A DNA stretch of 64,000 bases from Isoetes taiwanensis. Lineage: Eukaryota; Streptophyta; Lycopodiopsida; Isoetales; Isoetaceae. The translations under genes and the position numbers were made by a program. The notes beneath the pieces were generated by a model. The model did not search any database, was not told the origin of the DNA, and saw nothing but the letters and a program-made list of their open reading frames with translations. The stretch covers positions 1,929,501-1,993,500 of the forward strand of contig JAJEKV010000091.1 in the NCBI GenBank assembly GCA_021234155.1, written 5' to 3'. Shown here piece by piece: positions 1 to 13,887 of the stretch. How positions within the stretch are numbered: the first letter of the stretch is position 1; the number at the start of each line of letters is the position of its first letter.

Positions 1-3000
1 TGCTAGAGCTGCTCAAGATCTTGAGGAATGCTAGGCAAAAAGTCAGATATCTTATGATTAGTACGACTCTTTTAAATAAGCATTTCTGAGTGGGTCAAAA
101 GCTGGTCAATATCCCTGGCAGAGAGTGATTTTTTGCAAATCCATAAAGGTAGATTCCTTGGATCTCCTTCAAATATGCCTGCACACAATGATCAAATATA
201 GTTTTTGCATAAACAGGTGTAAAATATCTTATAATCTTGGATTTAGGCTTGATAGACTGTCACAGACTGTAAACAGCAGCAAAGTTTTGTCAAATTGATC
301 TTTTGTGGGCTCTTTTTTATTTTTGGAGTAAATCCTGATGCTGCTTATACCGTGCAACTGCGGGGCAGCCACTTAACAAGTGAGAGATGCAATCAAGTAC
401 TAAATGTGCAAATTCTTGGCTTAATAATGCAATGCGAGCAGGAATTTCTAATGGTTCGATAAAATATGCATGCCTTTTGATAATTCTTTCAGCTATTATG
501 CTCTTACCTATGTGCAATTTTTACTGCAAATATCTTGTATCTATGTGCAAGTACAGAAAATCTTCTCACAATATATTTTTTCTCGAATGCCAAAGTAAAC
601 TATACTCAGGTCTTTCTCCAAGGGTCAGATTTTCATTCATTCAAGAACCACACGGCTAATAAAACGTAACCCCAAGCTCGTGTCTTGGGTACGTGGCTCA
701 AGTCAAATTTCAAAATCGGTAATTAATCTGATAACATCCAGAAATCCATCGACATCCGATGCTTGGAAGGCAAAATTTAAGCCAATTCTTCAATACCTAC
801 GTCTTTTCTCAAGGAATTTCGATCGAATTTTTCGCTTCAACCCTCAAAAACTTCTGTGGTTTTTTTCCTTTTAAGATGCTCCGCTTTGGCCCGCCTTTGG
901 CAACCGGTCAAAATCTTGTTCCTTAGTTTAAAGATTTCTTGGTGTGGTGTAGGCAGATCCGAAGGCATATCTCAATGATTAAGTGGTTAATCCTGGTTAA
1001 TTTTCCGGATCTTGGCATGACAACAATTCTAGAGTACTTGGAAAGCTTCTCTATATCCCATAGGCATTTATGAAAAAATGAGGCTCAGGTATATAAGGGA
1101 TAGCACAAATCGACTTATTAAGATGACGCTGCCCTGCCCACGGGGATTCGTTCTCATCACCCTTGCACCGTGTACCACATGGGGGGGAGCGGTGGGGTGG
1201 GGGTAGATAGGAATTTTTTTTTAGTTCATAGAGTTTGGCATGTTTCCCAAGAAACCAAAAATCAAGGTCTAAATAGGTCCTTTTTTGAAAATTCTTTTTT
1301 GCCAACAGAATCTTTTTTGATGTTTATACCATGGAAGCATCTTTTTTGCAAAATAGGCTCTTTGACTTTTGGACTCAATATGGGATGAGAAAATGGTGAG
1401 GTGGCAAGAAGGCAAGGTGAGTTGGCGAGTTGAAAATGACATGGCAATGAGAGATGGTGAGGTGTCAAACAAGTTGGCAAGGTATCTTTTATCTAGTCAA
1501 AACTTTTGATGAGGTGGAAGTGATGAGTACGACACGTGTGTGCTGGTGTGGAGGTATTGGTGATGATGTGGCATAATAACATGTCCCTTTAATGGTCTGA
1601 ACAACTTGAGAAGTTTTGAAGAAAATAGATTTTTGATGAGGGGTAACATGTGTGTGTTATGACATGGCAATGATGATGATGTGTATGATGATTTGGCAAC
1701 TTTTGAGTGGTGATATGGGCCAATTGGGTACTAGTACATATAGAATTGCAAACTCTAGGCAGTAATTTGATCCTTTGACTTTTCTTGATTCCCTTAGGAA
1801 TTTTTCACTTTCTCTCTCTATTTTGACTTTTAGAGAGAGAATTTGACCCTAGACCATGGAGGTGACCAAATTTAGTAGGATTTTTTTGCTTTTGCAAGAT
1901 ATGATGATATGGTGGTTGTGTGAGGTGTGAATGGTGTATGAATGATATGTTTTGACTAGAAAAAATTTCCCTTTGCCAATTTGCTATAGGGTATGAAGGC
2001 TGGGCATGGGATTTGAAGGCATATGGGATCTTTTGCATAGAAAAAGAGATAAAGAGCTTGAGATATGGAGCATATGAAATAGTCATGCCAAGAACTCAAT
2101 AGCAAAACCACATATCAAGAGTACTCAAGGGGTCTTCCAAACTTCAAATTTGCTTTGCTTGAGTCACCTTTTCTAGCATACTTGTGTGATCTTTCATGAA
2201 TGTCTTCATCTTGGTCTTCAAGTGTCCACTTATGATCTCTAGGGATGTGTTCTCTTCAAATCAATGGTGTTTGTGTATCTGTGCTCAAATCAACATGCAG
2301 GCATAAATATCAACATGTGTCTTTCTCTTCTATGCTGCCATAGCATGGCAGCATCATCGTACAACAGTAGGTAAAGAACACGAGGCTGGTCCGCTAACCC
2401 TCATTTTGCAAATGATCAAAAGTAAAGTTCTTGCGGCCAATATGAGATATGGAGATATGGATGATTAAAAGAAAAAGTGTTTAAAATGAACCAGATGATA
2501 TATGTGTGATTGTGAATATAGAAAAAAAAGTGGCATGACAATTATTAACCAAAATAGAATGTGATGGGAGTGTAACATCACCCCGTACGGAATTTAGTGG
2601 GGTGTCATTAACCGAAAAGTTCTCGCGGATCAGTGATGGGAGCGTAACATTGTGGAATGAATGTAGTGGGAGTGTACATGCATGTGACAATATGTTTCAG
2701 GGACAATGAGTTGCCGTTTATGGTGGTAGGAATGGCGCGAATCAAGGTGTATGAAAGTGTAGAAGAATGTGATCATGACATATGTGATTGCAAATTCAGA
2801 TGCACCTGATGGAGATTCCAGAACTTTAAGCAATAAGAACACATAATTTGAGCCTTGTGTCGGACAAGCTGATACCTGCATGAGTCTCAACAGTGGAAAC
2901 CTCGAATATAAAAACCTCTAGCTAAATAACTTCTTTAATTTAAGAACACAAACTATCTCCCAAGCATTCCTGCATTATTTTTTTGTCTTTTGCTTCTTCT

Positions 3001-3119
3001 ATTTTTTCATGTTTTGCAATTATAGTCAGTTCAAAAGCAAACTAGACTATCCGATCTACATGTTCTTAATGAACTTCTAACTAAATAAACTCAAGGCAAC
3101 ATGTTATTGCCATTACGTC
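1..3119. other. No recognisable gene
   Basis: No convincing coding region is seen on either strand. The stretch is AT/GT-rich, with simple GATGATGTGGCA-like runs around 1,400-1,700. A 66-codon minus-strand ORF at 317-517 ends with a cysteine/histidine-like motif (CISHLLSGCP) that faintly recalls the C-terminus of some non-LTR retrotransposons, but nothing around it supports that reading. The segment just left of 3,120 should contain the 3' end of the neighbouring gypsy remnant, yet no LTR pair could be matched. Confidence 0.4.
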
Positions 3120-5000
3120 TTCATGTGCAAGATGTTGATGGGATTTAACAGCTCTCGACCATCAAGAAACATTCCTCAACCAATAGGAATCTTTATCTGC
3201 TTTCCCAATTACTTCAAAAGGCCCCTCCCAAAGGTTCTCAAATTTTGCTGCTACATCGTCCCTTGCCTTATTCCATTTAAGAACCAATTCACCTGTTTTG
3301 AGTGTACCTTGGAGCTTGTGAGCAGCCTTAAATGCTGCTATGTCTTTGGCTTTCTTAATCAGGACTGTATTCTCAGCTTCATACCTGTATTCTTCCAACT
3401 GCATCAACCTTATACACCTTTCTCTTAGTGCATCATCCATTTCTAAATCTATTTGATAAGGCAACCTAAGAGGTGGCAGCTCAAGCTCGATTGGCACAAT
3501 GGATTCTATGCCAAAAACAAGGCTGAAGGGTGTATGTTTAGTAGATGCTTTAATGGTGGTCCTATATGCCCATAATGCATCATGCAGCTTCAAGTGCCAA
3601 TCTCTCTTGGAGATGCTAATGGTTTTCTTAAGGATTGACTTTAGAACCTTGTTAGTTGATTCAGCTTGACTATTTCCTTGTGGGTAGTATGTTGAGCTTT
3701 TAGTGTGTTTGATTTTGAGAGTGGCTAACAGCAAAGCAATAGTTTGGTTCATCAATTGACTTCTCCTATCAGAGATAATTTTAAAGGGAATCCCAAATCT
3801 AGCACAAACATTCTCATGGAGAAATCTTGATGTGGTAAAAGCATTTGTCTCTCTAAGTGGGACTGCTTCAGCCCACTTTGTGAAATAATCTGTAGCCACT
3901 AGGATAAATTGGTGTTGAGCAGATGAGGGAGGATCTATTGGACTTATAAAACCAAGCCCCCATGTTTGAAATGGCCCTGGAGAAGTTATGGCAGTCAAGA
4001 GGTGCTGGTTGCAATTCCCAAAAATTTGGCATTTATGACAACACTTAATGAAATTGTAACAATCTTTAAAAAGAGTGGGACGAAAATATCGAACTCAAAT
4101 TTTCTTTTTGATTGTATCAATGACAAAGAAAGTGTCCTTCACGAGATACCTTCATGACAAGCTTCAAGAATCATTTTGGCATCTCCATGATCCACACATC
4201 TCAAAGAATACACCTTCCTTGTCAACTTTGTACAAGACTTCTCCTATTAACCCCAATTTTCACTTCTCTTTGAATCTTCTTTTTCTTGACTATTTTGCTC
4301 ATGTCTTTTGGCAATTCATTGGTCTCCAAATAGTTCCTAATATCAAACTGCCAATCCAAATCTTTTTCTCATGAAAAAGCAAATCGTTAGTAGCATAATC
4401 AGCCTTCATTCAATCCCTCCCCATCCTCATGCTCAAACAAGGCATAAGGTAATATGAGCAAGGATTTTCAACTAAATTCACCAATTTTTTGATAATGTTG
4501 TAAGCCCTGAATCTTGCAAGTCCATCTACACAATTTAGCTCGAGGCTTTTTTGCAAAACGTATGGGACAAAGGATTCTGCTTCATATAAACTTGAGTCGC
4601 ATTATTTTGGCAAAGAAATGACCTTGTCTCTCTATTAGAACATTAATGCAGCTCTTCTCGAGCCAGGATATCTCAATTCGATGTGTCGGACCACATTTTG
4701 CCGGCAAAGGAGATAACATTGTCATCCTGAGTAATGCCAAACCAATTGCCTTTTGTGACACTGATGTAAGCTTTTAAAGAAGGACAAATAGCTTTATGAT
4801 TGTATCAACGATTCATGGCATGTTTCATTCCAATCAACAAAGATATGCTTACTTTCATTTTTTGAGGACTTCCCAACCTTTGTAAGGTTAGAAATTGGAC
4901 TTATAGTATGTGAAAATTGAGGAACATACATTCTCAAAAGGCTATCATTCCTAAGAAGCTTTTCCTCCAAAGATCTCCAGACATTGTGAAGGGGAAACAA
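3120..5000 (-). pseudogene. Decayed Ty3/gypsy pol: end of RT, IN zinc domain, IN core
   Basis: This is a minus-strand retrotransposon polyprotein relic, read from about 5,000 down to 3,120. The best part (3,162-3,998, 278 codons open) is the integrase core: first Asp in VATDYFTKWAEA, second Asp in IISDRRSQ, and Glu in GNSQAESTNK, with exactly 35 residues between the second Asp and the Glu (the D,D35E triad). It continues into a GPF-type C-terminal segment (LWEGPFEVIGKA..DSYWL). The usual N/G after the second Asp has become R. Upstream, out of frame, lie a CCHKCQIFGN piece of the integrase zinc finger (near 4,040-4,090) and an RT-end segment with SPISNLTK (4,794-5,000). A frameshift just after DSYWLRNV separates the last residues (LDGREL). 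No intact element ends were found. Family: Ty3/gypsy, probably Athila/Tat-like; dead copy. Confidence 0.85.
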
Positions 5001-6519
<1,519 letters not shown>

Positions 6520-6540
6520 AGGAAGAAGAAAGATTATAAC

Positions 6541-6710
6541 AACAGAAGATACCTTGCATTAAAGGGAAGTAATTATTCTGTTTGTTTGAGATCATTTTTA
6601 ATCTACTCTTGAAGAGATGTAGTCTGATCATATTATACTATTCTACATTGAGTTAGTTAAAATATGGTTTTGCTTGGTTTAGCTTTTGCTAAGGTGTTCT
6701 ACGTCTCTCT
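6541..6710 (+). repeat. Direct repeat, left copy
   Basis: About 170 bp closely matching 11,746-11,905, including the shared blocks TAATCTACTCTTGAAGAGAT, TATTATACTATTCTACATTG and GGTTTAGCTTTTGCTAAGGT. Both copies run into CT-rich sequence. The two copies enclose the Penelope-like RT at 8.5-10.2 kb and may be the partial-copy pseudo-LTRs typical of Penelope-like elements, or simply a segmental duplication. Confidence 0.8.
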
Positions 6711-7008
6711 CCCCCCTCTCTCTCGTTGCTTTAATGTACCCACCACCTATATTCCTTGAATGGAATATTGCCTTGTGAAACTAGATTTTAACTTTCTAAA
6801 ATGTAGATAGTGGACTTTTCAGGTCTATAGCATTGGAGCTGATGGATGGTTTAGGGATTTAACTAATATTGGATTTGGCGACCCTCTTCCCACGCACCCA
6901 TTCCTATTATCCAACATCTGATGTCTTGTATGCTAGAGGAAAAGGAGGTCCTTTATTTGTCCTTGAGGCCTCTTAAAAGCTTGTAAGACTCTACCCATTT
7001 CGGAGGAG

Positions 7009-8535
7009 ATGCCTATGTGTCCTGACATAATGGATTTTAAGGATTGGATGCTAGTTTATTTGGAGTGTTTAAAAAGCAAACAAGCTGCTATTGAGTTTTT
7101 GAAAAAGGTTCACGCTGAATTGCTTGATGTAGTTTTGAATGATAATCTTGAGGAAGAGAAATTTGGGGAGATTATTCCTATTGCCTTTACCCTTTTCTCC
7201 TCACCCAAATCAGGCCAAAATTGGCCCTCTCTTTACCCCGCTCCTCAAAAAGTCACCTCATCCTTTACTTAGGTGCTCATCTAGTCCCTCTACACCTTTG
7301 GTATCTCAAGATCCAAATAGTAAACTTTCTGCTTTTGATTTCAATTCTGTGCATAAAGCCAATATCCCTTTAGTCACCAATTCCACCATTGAGTCCAAAG
7401 CTGCTGATAAAAACCACAAACTATGGGCCTTGCCTTCTCTTAACTTCAATGCTCCATTTACGGGACATGTGGCCTTGATGGGCAATTTAGGTGAGGAAGA
7501 AATGGACTTTTGCCTTGGAGAGCCAAGGAGGACTCGCCTATATGGGAAGATAGCATTGCTTTTGATGGTTGGTTATCTCTTTCCATGTTTTAACCTAGAA
7601 GATGTAAGAGTAAAGTATGCCAAATGAGACTGAGGTCGGATTTTAAGACTGGATACGATAGAGATGAAAACCATTATGAGAGATTTTGGAATTGGAGACG
7701 GCCCTTTCTCAAATGCAAGTGCTACACTAGTAATGGTACGATTATTTGGTTTGATCATATCATTTGGTACATGTTGAATCATCTAGATGCCTTTTTCCTG
7801 GAGCCATCCTACACAAAACAATTTGATGCTTTTTTACTATGGTTGCAAAACAAAGACATTTTTGTTTATTAGATCAATGATGATTGATGCCCTTCAACAA
7901 TTTTGCAATGATAAAGATGCAAAGCTTCTTGCTGACTATGGGGATGCTCCAAATCACTGACCGAGCAACAAACTTAAACGGCAAGCTTCTTCTCTAGGAC
8001 CTAGCACACCAAGTAGCCCCTTTGTTTATGGTTCTAAAGCGAAGAGAAGGACTTTTCTAATGCCATGCTCTAGAGATACTAGAAAATACATTCCAAATAA
8101 AACTGCCAGCCGCGACTTCTAATGATTATTTGTTAGTTTTTGAGCTACCAAAGAAGAAATTTAATCCGAAAAGGCAGTAATCGAAATGTTCAATATGCAG
8201 AGTTAAAAAGAATTCTTAGGGATGATTGTTGTGGCGGGGCGTCGTGGTGGTGTTGAAAGAGGATGAAAAACAGTTCATTCACCTACATTATTGTAGGGCT
8301 TTTGAGTGGATTTCTCGAGAGATTTCTATTATGAGTTTTTGTCTTGAATACTTTAACATCAAAGATTGACTTTACAAATATTATTTTTGGTTGGACATAT
8401 GATAAGCCCATTAAGTCTAGTTTGTACAAGCCTTGCGGGGTTTTGTGGTGATGAAGCTATTTGTAATTGCTTAAAATTCAATAGATTCAAAAGTTTATTC
8501 ATTCTGATTTTGGTCATGTACTTACCATGCATACT
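7009..8535 (+). other. Possible 5' part of the Penelope-like element; frameshifted ORFs
   Basis: Three short plus-strand open frames (7,009-7,272; 7,139-7,627; 7,624-7,872) overlap in different phases and look like one protein broken by frameshifts: an acidic helical beginning (KVHAELLDVVLNDNLEEEKF), a Ser/Pro/Asn-rich middle and a Trp-rich end (FWNWRRPFLKCKCY). A basic stretch continues to about 8,100. No family is recognised. Position and strand suggest it is the N-terminal region of the same element as the RT downstream. Confidence 0.35.
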
Positions 8536-10204
8536 ATGATTGTCATGAATCGAAAGTTAAGGGCTGATATTAGTAAAGGACTAAATCATATTGTGATGAA
8601 GCGAGGACAAATTTATTGATCGAGCCAATAGCCTTGCAAAAGGATGGTACAAAGCTGATTGACATAGCCCCCGAACCGAGTCAACCCGACGCACGAGGTC
8701 AAATTTGAAACCTACCATAAGATTAAAAAGGTTGCTTTGGATTTCTTATTTGGAAAAGGCAGGAAAAAGCTAGGTTACGATTTGAGAAATAAGACTTACT
8801 ACAATGAACTCAAGCGACCGTCGGGTAGATAAACTCTATATCTCTGGCGTTGATAAAAGCGATAACACTTGTGCCTTTATATGTAAAAATTGATAAAGCT
8901 AGAGATAGGCTAAATACATCGACTTCTCCAAAATATCTTCCATTGATTTAGACTTGGGTTCTTGGTATTCAAAAATAAAGGATGATCTAGAAAATGTGTT
9001 TCCACATATTCCTCCAACTAAACAAAGATCCCATACATAATGGGGATATTTAAAAGCACAATAAGTGCAACTTTAGGTGGCTCACAAATGCCATTGGTTG
9101 CCTCGTCTGGGACATAGGGCATACTTTAACCACAATTCTTCTGAATTGGAGCCAATCGATCAAAAGGGAATGTGCTAAGATGAAACATTTATATGTAGTT
9201 CTTTAATGTCAATGCATCGCTTCTGGGCCTTGCAATTCCAATACGGAAGTTTTTTAAATTTGCCTCCCAGAATCGAAAATATTTTATGTTTAGACATTGC
9301 TAAATGTTATGAAAACATTCCATTAGAAGGCGAGGATGGAATTATTAATATCATGTCCAAAATGGTAAACTTGGCCTTTAAAAACTTGACTCAAGGTGAG
9401 CATATATGTTTTAAAACATGTGGCAACAACATTAAATGCGTAATTGCGTACCGAGTTCGGGGTTGGAATATCCTAAATAAAGAAACAATTATCATATGGA
9501 ACACATGGCTCTTGAATTGTGGAATCATCAGATGTGGTAATGATTTGTGGCGGCAACTAAGAGGCATACCAATGGGTTTCTCATGTTCACCATTGTGGTG
9601 CAACTGGTATTTGTCGTGGTATGAAATTACTTTTTTTAAAAGATTGGCTTCCCTAGCTAGATATGACCTGTTGAAACTATTTGCTTTTTCATATCGCTAC
9701 ATAGATGATTTGTGCATCTTGAACAATTCCATGGCTCCTGCTTTCTTTCGACTTGAGGAACTAAGGGTCCATGATAACCCCTTTTGGATATATCCAAGTG
9801 AGCACTTAAAATTTGAATTCCAGTCTAAAGACCAATTTCATGGTCATTTCCTTAGGAATGAATTGACCTCCAATATGAACAATGTGATGATAAATAAATA
9901 TGATAAAAGACGAGAGTTGAACTTTAAATTTATCCAGTTCATTCACTTTGAGTCTAATAGACCTATTGGTAATGCTTACAAAGTCATTCTTTCACAAGTA
10001 TTTCCACTTGTGTATTGCTGCAATTCATTAGAGGGTTTTGTTAAGGAGTTGAAAAACTTAATAGAGGCATTTGTGTTCAATGGCTTCCAAGAACAGAGAT
10101 TATTGGCATTAGTGCGCAAATATTTGAGGAATAACATATTTCCAGCGGCAAGGTTCAGCATTAATGACGCGGCATCCTCGCCACTACTAGAAAGTAGACA
10201 TTAA
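8536..10204 (+). pseudogene. Penelope-like reverse transcriptase, frameshifted
   Basis: The core is a 332-codon open frame (9,206-10,204). In order it shows CLDIAKCYENIPLEG (RT motif A, catalytic Asp in LDIAKCYE), QLRGIPMGFSCSPLWCN (motif B), FSYRYIDDLCILN (motif C, catalytic DD), NPFWIYPSEHLKFEF, and KYDKRRELNFKFIQFIHFES followed by AYKVILSQVFPLVY. The YIDD box, the GIPMG block and the late YDKR...ISQ-like block match Penelope-like rather than LINE or LTR reverse transcriptases. Upstream, in other phases, are matching N-terminal pieces: MNRKLRADISKGLNHI (8,536-8,600), KLYISGVDKSDNTCAFICK (near 8,830-8,890) and RWLTNAIGCLVWDIGHTL (about 9,075-9,130). The protein is therefore broken at least at about 8,620, 8,895 and 9,204. 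After the stop at 10,204 no GIY-YIG endonuclease is readable. Alternative: an anciently diverged, TERT-like RT family. Confidence 0.72.
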
Positions 10205-11745
10205 TAAGGTATTATTTGTTCCATATTGTGGCAATTGTTGCATTTTCTTCCTTATTAATTTAAAGACTAGTGTTAATTTAAAGACAAATGTGAATTCGAC
10301 AGTTATGTATATAGCCTTATGGGGGGAAGAAAAATCAACTTGGTAATACCGAGAATCCTTGGTTTTGTATTGCTTTAAGACCACTAAGTTTTTTAAACCA
10401 GAATTGGTACTATCTACAAGTGCTATTGTCAATTATTTTAACATCTAACAAACACAATTGTCATTGTCTAGCAAAAAGCGGCAGATTATACTTACGATTA
10501 GGGCAGCTCTACTCTTGCTATTTTTGGATTCTTGGCCTGATTTGGATGGGCAAATGGAGGAGCCTGATCCATGACCCAAATCGATTCTGACAGATGGAGA
10601 TGCCGGATGCCTAAATTCAGATCTGATCCACCTCTTCCAAGTGGTCTATTTGCCATCGGTTTTTTGCTCTGAAGCTGCAATCGACACATCATAAACTGCA
10701 TGAGCAATTATTGCATGCTGATTTCGAATTTAAGAGTGTGATTAAACATGGGCTACACTATCCAAAGCCCAAAACATGCTCGGGATATTGTCATCCGTGG
10801 CTTTGTTTCATTATCCTCTAACTCCACAGCTTTTAAAGCACCGATTTCCTTCATGGGCTCCAAACCCACACACAATCCAATTATGGCTTCCACTTCTTCA
10901 CATCTTGATGATGATGGCTCTTCAAATCAGGTCCTATTTCAATTGATTGCTCTTATCTCTTGTGTTTGAAGATCCAGGATATTTTTCCAAATGCTCTAAA
11001 CCGCCTATTAAACGCTTTTGGAACTATTTGCATAATCACTTCTGCATATGCTATGCAAAATTTTCTTTTTCTGTGTTTGCACATGTTATGTGATTAGTTA
11101 TTGACTAGATACATCTAACTTTTCTACTTTTACCTTATTGTTCTTCCATACTCATGTATTTGCTTTTATGGGCTGATGTCCACCAATATGAATTGTTCTT
11201 CTATACTCATGTATTTGTTTTTATGCTTTGATGTATATCAATATGTAGCTGAAATTATATGCTTATATATTCTTTTATGTGCTTGTACAATCATGGGGCT
11301 GATCACATCTATATCTGTTAAAATTATATGCATATAAACTAATCTAATAGGCCATCTACTCTTACACCTAGTTAAAGATACTCGATAAAATATTATTGCT
11401 TATGGGAGGATGCCTTTTTTTTTATAGTATTTCCCTTTCCTATTTATTTTCAAATGTGCAAATAAGTCTATCCGGACAAGTCCTCTTTTTATAATCTTCA
11501 GGGAATGTGGCTCCTATTTGGTTAACAAAGTTTAGCTTCAATCGTTCATTCCTGCTACTATTCTATCGATCGTAATTTATGATTTGTGTGAGACCGTTTT
11601 TACATTCATAATACTTAGAAGGTTTGACATCGATAACAAGTGGTTCTTTGCTCGACACATTAATCACGGCTTGCAACCAACCCCGTTTGTTTGCTTGCTT
11701 TATGGATGCACGTAATTGAAAAGGCCTTGACCTTTGACGATTTAA
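10205..11745. other. Possible 3' region of the Penelope-like element; no gene
   Basis: No domain is recognisable in the short ORFs here (for example 10,748-10,969 plus, 10,498-10,707 minus). A roughly 60-bp unit is tandemly duplicated at about 11,140-11,255; its shared core is TACTCATGTATTTG followed by TTTTATG. If the direct repeats at 6.5 and 11.7 kb delimit the element, this is its 3' untranslated part. Confidence 0.4.
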
Positions 11746-11905
11746 ACAAGAAGATGCCTTACGTAGAAGGGAGTAATTATTTGTTTGTTTGAATGCATTT
11801 TAATCTACTCTTGAAGAGATATGATCTGGGTCTTATTATACTATTCTACATTGAGTTAGTTAAAATATGGTTTTGCTTGGTTTAGCTTTTGCTAAGGTGT
11901 TCTCG
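11746..11905 (+). repeat. Direct repeat, right copy
   Basis: Right-hand partner of 6,541-6,710, about 5.2 kb away and in the same orientation. It reads directly into the second CT microsatellite after GCTAAGGTGTTCT, while the left copy reads into only a short CT-rich stretch at the same point. See the left copy for interpretation. Confidence 0.8.
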
Positions 11906-12075
<170 letters not shown>

Positions 12076-13180
12076 CGTGGCGTAGCTATGTGGCTTCGGT
12101 ATTCTCATTTGTTGTATCATTATCTCACGAATCCTTGTTACGTATCTGCTTTCGTGTATTTTATGATTCGGTTTAAGCGTTAAGATGCTTGGCGTGAGGC
12201 GTCTAGCCTGTCTTAAACTTCCATGTGAGTGCGTTTGTTTCACATTTGGCCTTGATGGATCGATCTTTTTCAAGTTTTGGTATTGTGCTATTGTGCTTGG
12301 TTGCTTGTGTTGACTTTTGACTCTTTGTTTACTATTGGGTTGATTCTTAGTTGGCCATTGGTCGTGCTTTTACTCTCTCTCTCCCGGCGTAGCACTTGTC
12401 GCTTCTGGGTAGGCTCCAAATGGTTCTTGATGTGCCTATTTTCTCTTCCTGGCGTAGCTTTGTGGCTTCAAGAAAATGAGGGAAGACCGAGGGGTCCGCC
12501 TAGTGTATGTATCTATATATTTTCTCTCTCAGTAATGTCTTAGAAGATTCTTTATAATTTCTCTATTACGCTATTTTTTTCGTCAGTTCTTGTGCTTTCT
12601 GCTGGGTTTTTTTTTTTTCGAGCATCATGCATGCTTGGCCATAGGGGCTCTAACCTTTTCACGTTTAACCATCTGTATGATTGTGTTGTGTAGTTCGACG
12701 GGATCCTCTTTCTTGACAACGAGGTGGTAGCCAATTTCAGCGATTCCCAGGTGGTTCGCGGTTCTGATTTTCGCTTCTACCCCTTCTTGATGGTGTGGGG
12801 TTGGGTGTCAATATTGGGGTTGCGGGCGGAGTTGCAGCTTTGATCGATCAATTGACTTGGCGGCTTTGGATGCGTTTTGGGTTGAGGGAACTTTGTGGGT
12901 CATGGGCCTAATTATATGTTTTGAGCTAGTTATGTGGCTGCGGTCATTGTTGGATTTTTTCATTCATATTCACTCATGTTGGGGCCTCATTTTGGGTACC
13001 CCTATAGGTCATTGTATTTCCACTCATTCAGTTCTATTTTACGTCTTGGGATTTGTTGTTCCAGTCTCTATAGTTCTGTCTAGTCCTCTATATTGCTTCA
13101 TTAGTCTCAGGGATGTTTGTTATGCTTGAAATTTCGTCTGGAACCATTATACATGTATGATTTATATTGGATTTAGGCTT
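12076..13180 (+). other. Retroposon-like non-coding sequence with short repeated motif
   Basis: T/G-rich sequence without a recognisable protein. A motif of the form CT-rich + GGCGTAGC..TGT.GCTTC appears at about 12,079, 12,382 and 12,450, and in weaker form at about 6,287. This could be the repeated 5' untranslated region of a LINE-like element whose 3' end is at about 17.6 kb, but no RT or endonuclease is present to confirm it. Confidence 0.35.
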
Positions 13181-13740
13181 TGATTTTTAGTGTTTTGTCG
13201 TTATGGTTTTGCTCTCGTTTGTTGGTACATTGATTCTTATGTTTTGTTGTTCATGTGCTATTGTTGTGGTCGTAGTTTGTTGTGTGTTCGGTGCTCATAT
13301 CTGTTTGTTTTTTGCATATCCCATTTTGCTCTTTAGGCTCGGCTTTCTTATTTGTTAAATCATAGTTGGTTCCTGGTATCATCATGCCTCCATCTCCCCT
13401 CCCACTATTCCTTGCTAGATTTTGCATTCGATGGCTAGTTTTTCATCTTCAATATTCTTATCTATTGTCTCGCCTCGGCTCCCTTAGGTTCTCCAATCTC
13501 ATGTAGCTGTTGTTTCACCTTTAGCGCACCCTGGGTATTGGTTGCTCCTCGTGTATTATTGACATCCTTTGTTCTTTGTCATGCCCTACCAGGTCACTCC
13601 AGTTCCCAGCCATTTCTTTATCACACAATTTTCATAAATTTTATGGTTGTTTCCCATGTTAACTCTTTCTGCATTTATGCCGCTAAGAAGTCGCCAGCCC
13701 TCTCAGTGATCTGTCTTGTTTTTCTTCCAGGATACCCCTT
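13181..13740 (+). repeat. Tandem duplication, unit A
   Basis: About 550 bp repeated in the next unit (13,741-13,887 continuing at 16,986-17,360, split by the copia element). Shared blocks include TTGTTGTGGTC.TAGTTTGT, TTTTGCATTCGA.GG.TAGTTTTT, CTACCAGGTCACTCCAGTTC and GCCGCTAAGAA.TCGCC.GCCCTCTC. Unit A preserves an uninterrupted version of the copia target site (TTTCTTATTTGTTAAA, about 13,338-13,353). Confidence 0.8.
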
Positions 13741-13887
13741 TCTTTCACATATAGTTTGATGCATTGATTCTCCAGTTTGTTTTCATGTGCTCGTTGTTGT
13801 GGTCATAGTTTGTGGTTTGTGTTCGGTTTTTTGTGTCTTATTTGTTTACGCATTCCATTTGCCCCATAGTTTTGGTTTTCTTATTTG

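Noticed and set aside
1170-1480. Short overlapping ORFs on both strands
   Set aside because: No domain, no codon pattern, low-complexity surroundings.
10184-10196. CACTACTAGAAAG resembling a CACTA left terminus
   Set aside because: It differs from the right end (CACTACAAGAGAA), the flanking triplet (CGC) does not match TTA, and it lies in the coding end of the Penelope-like RT. Probably chance.
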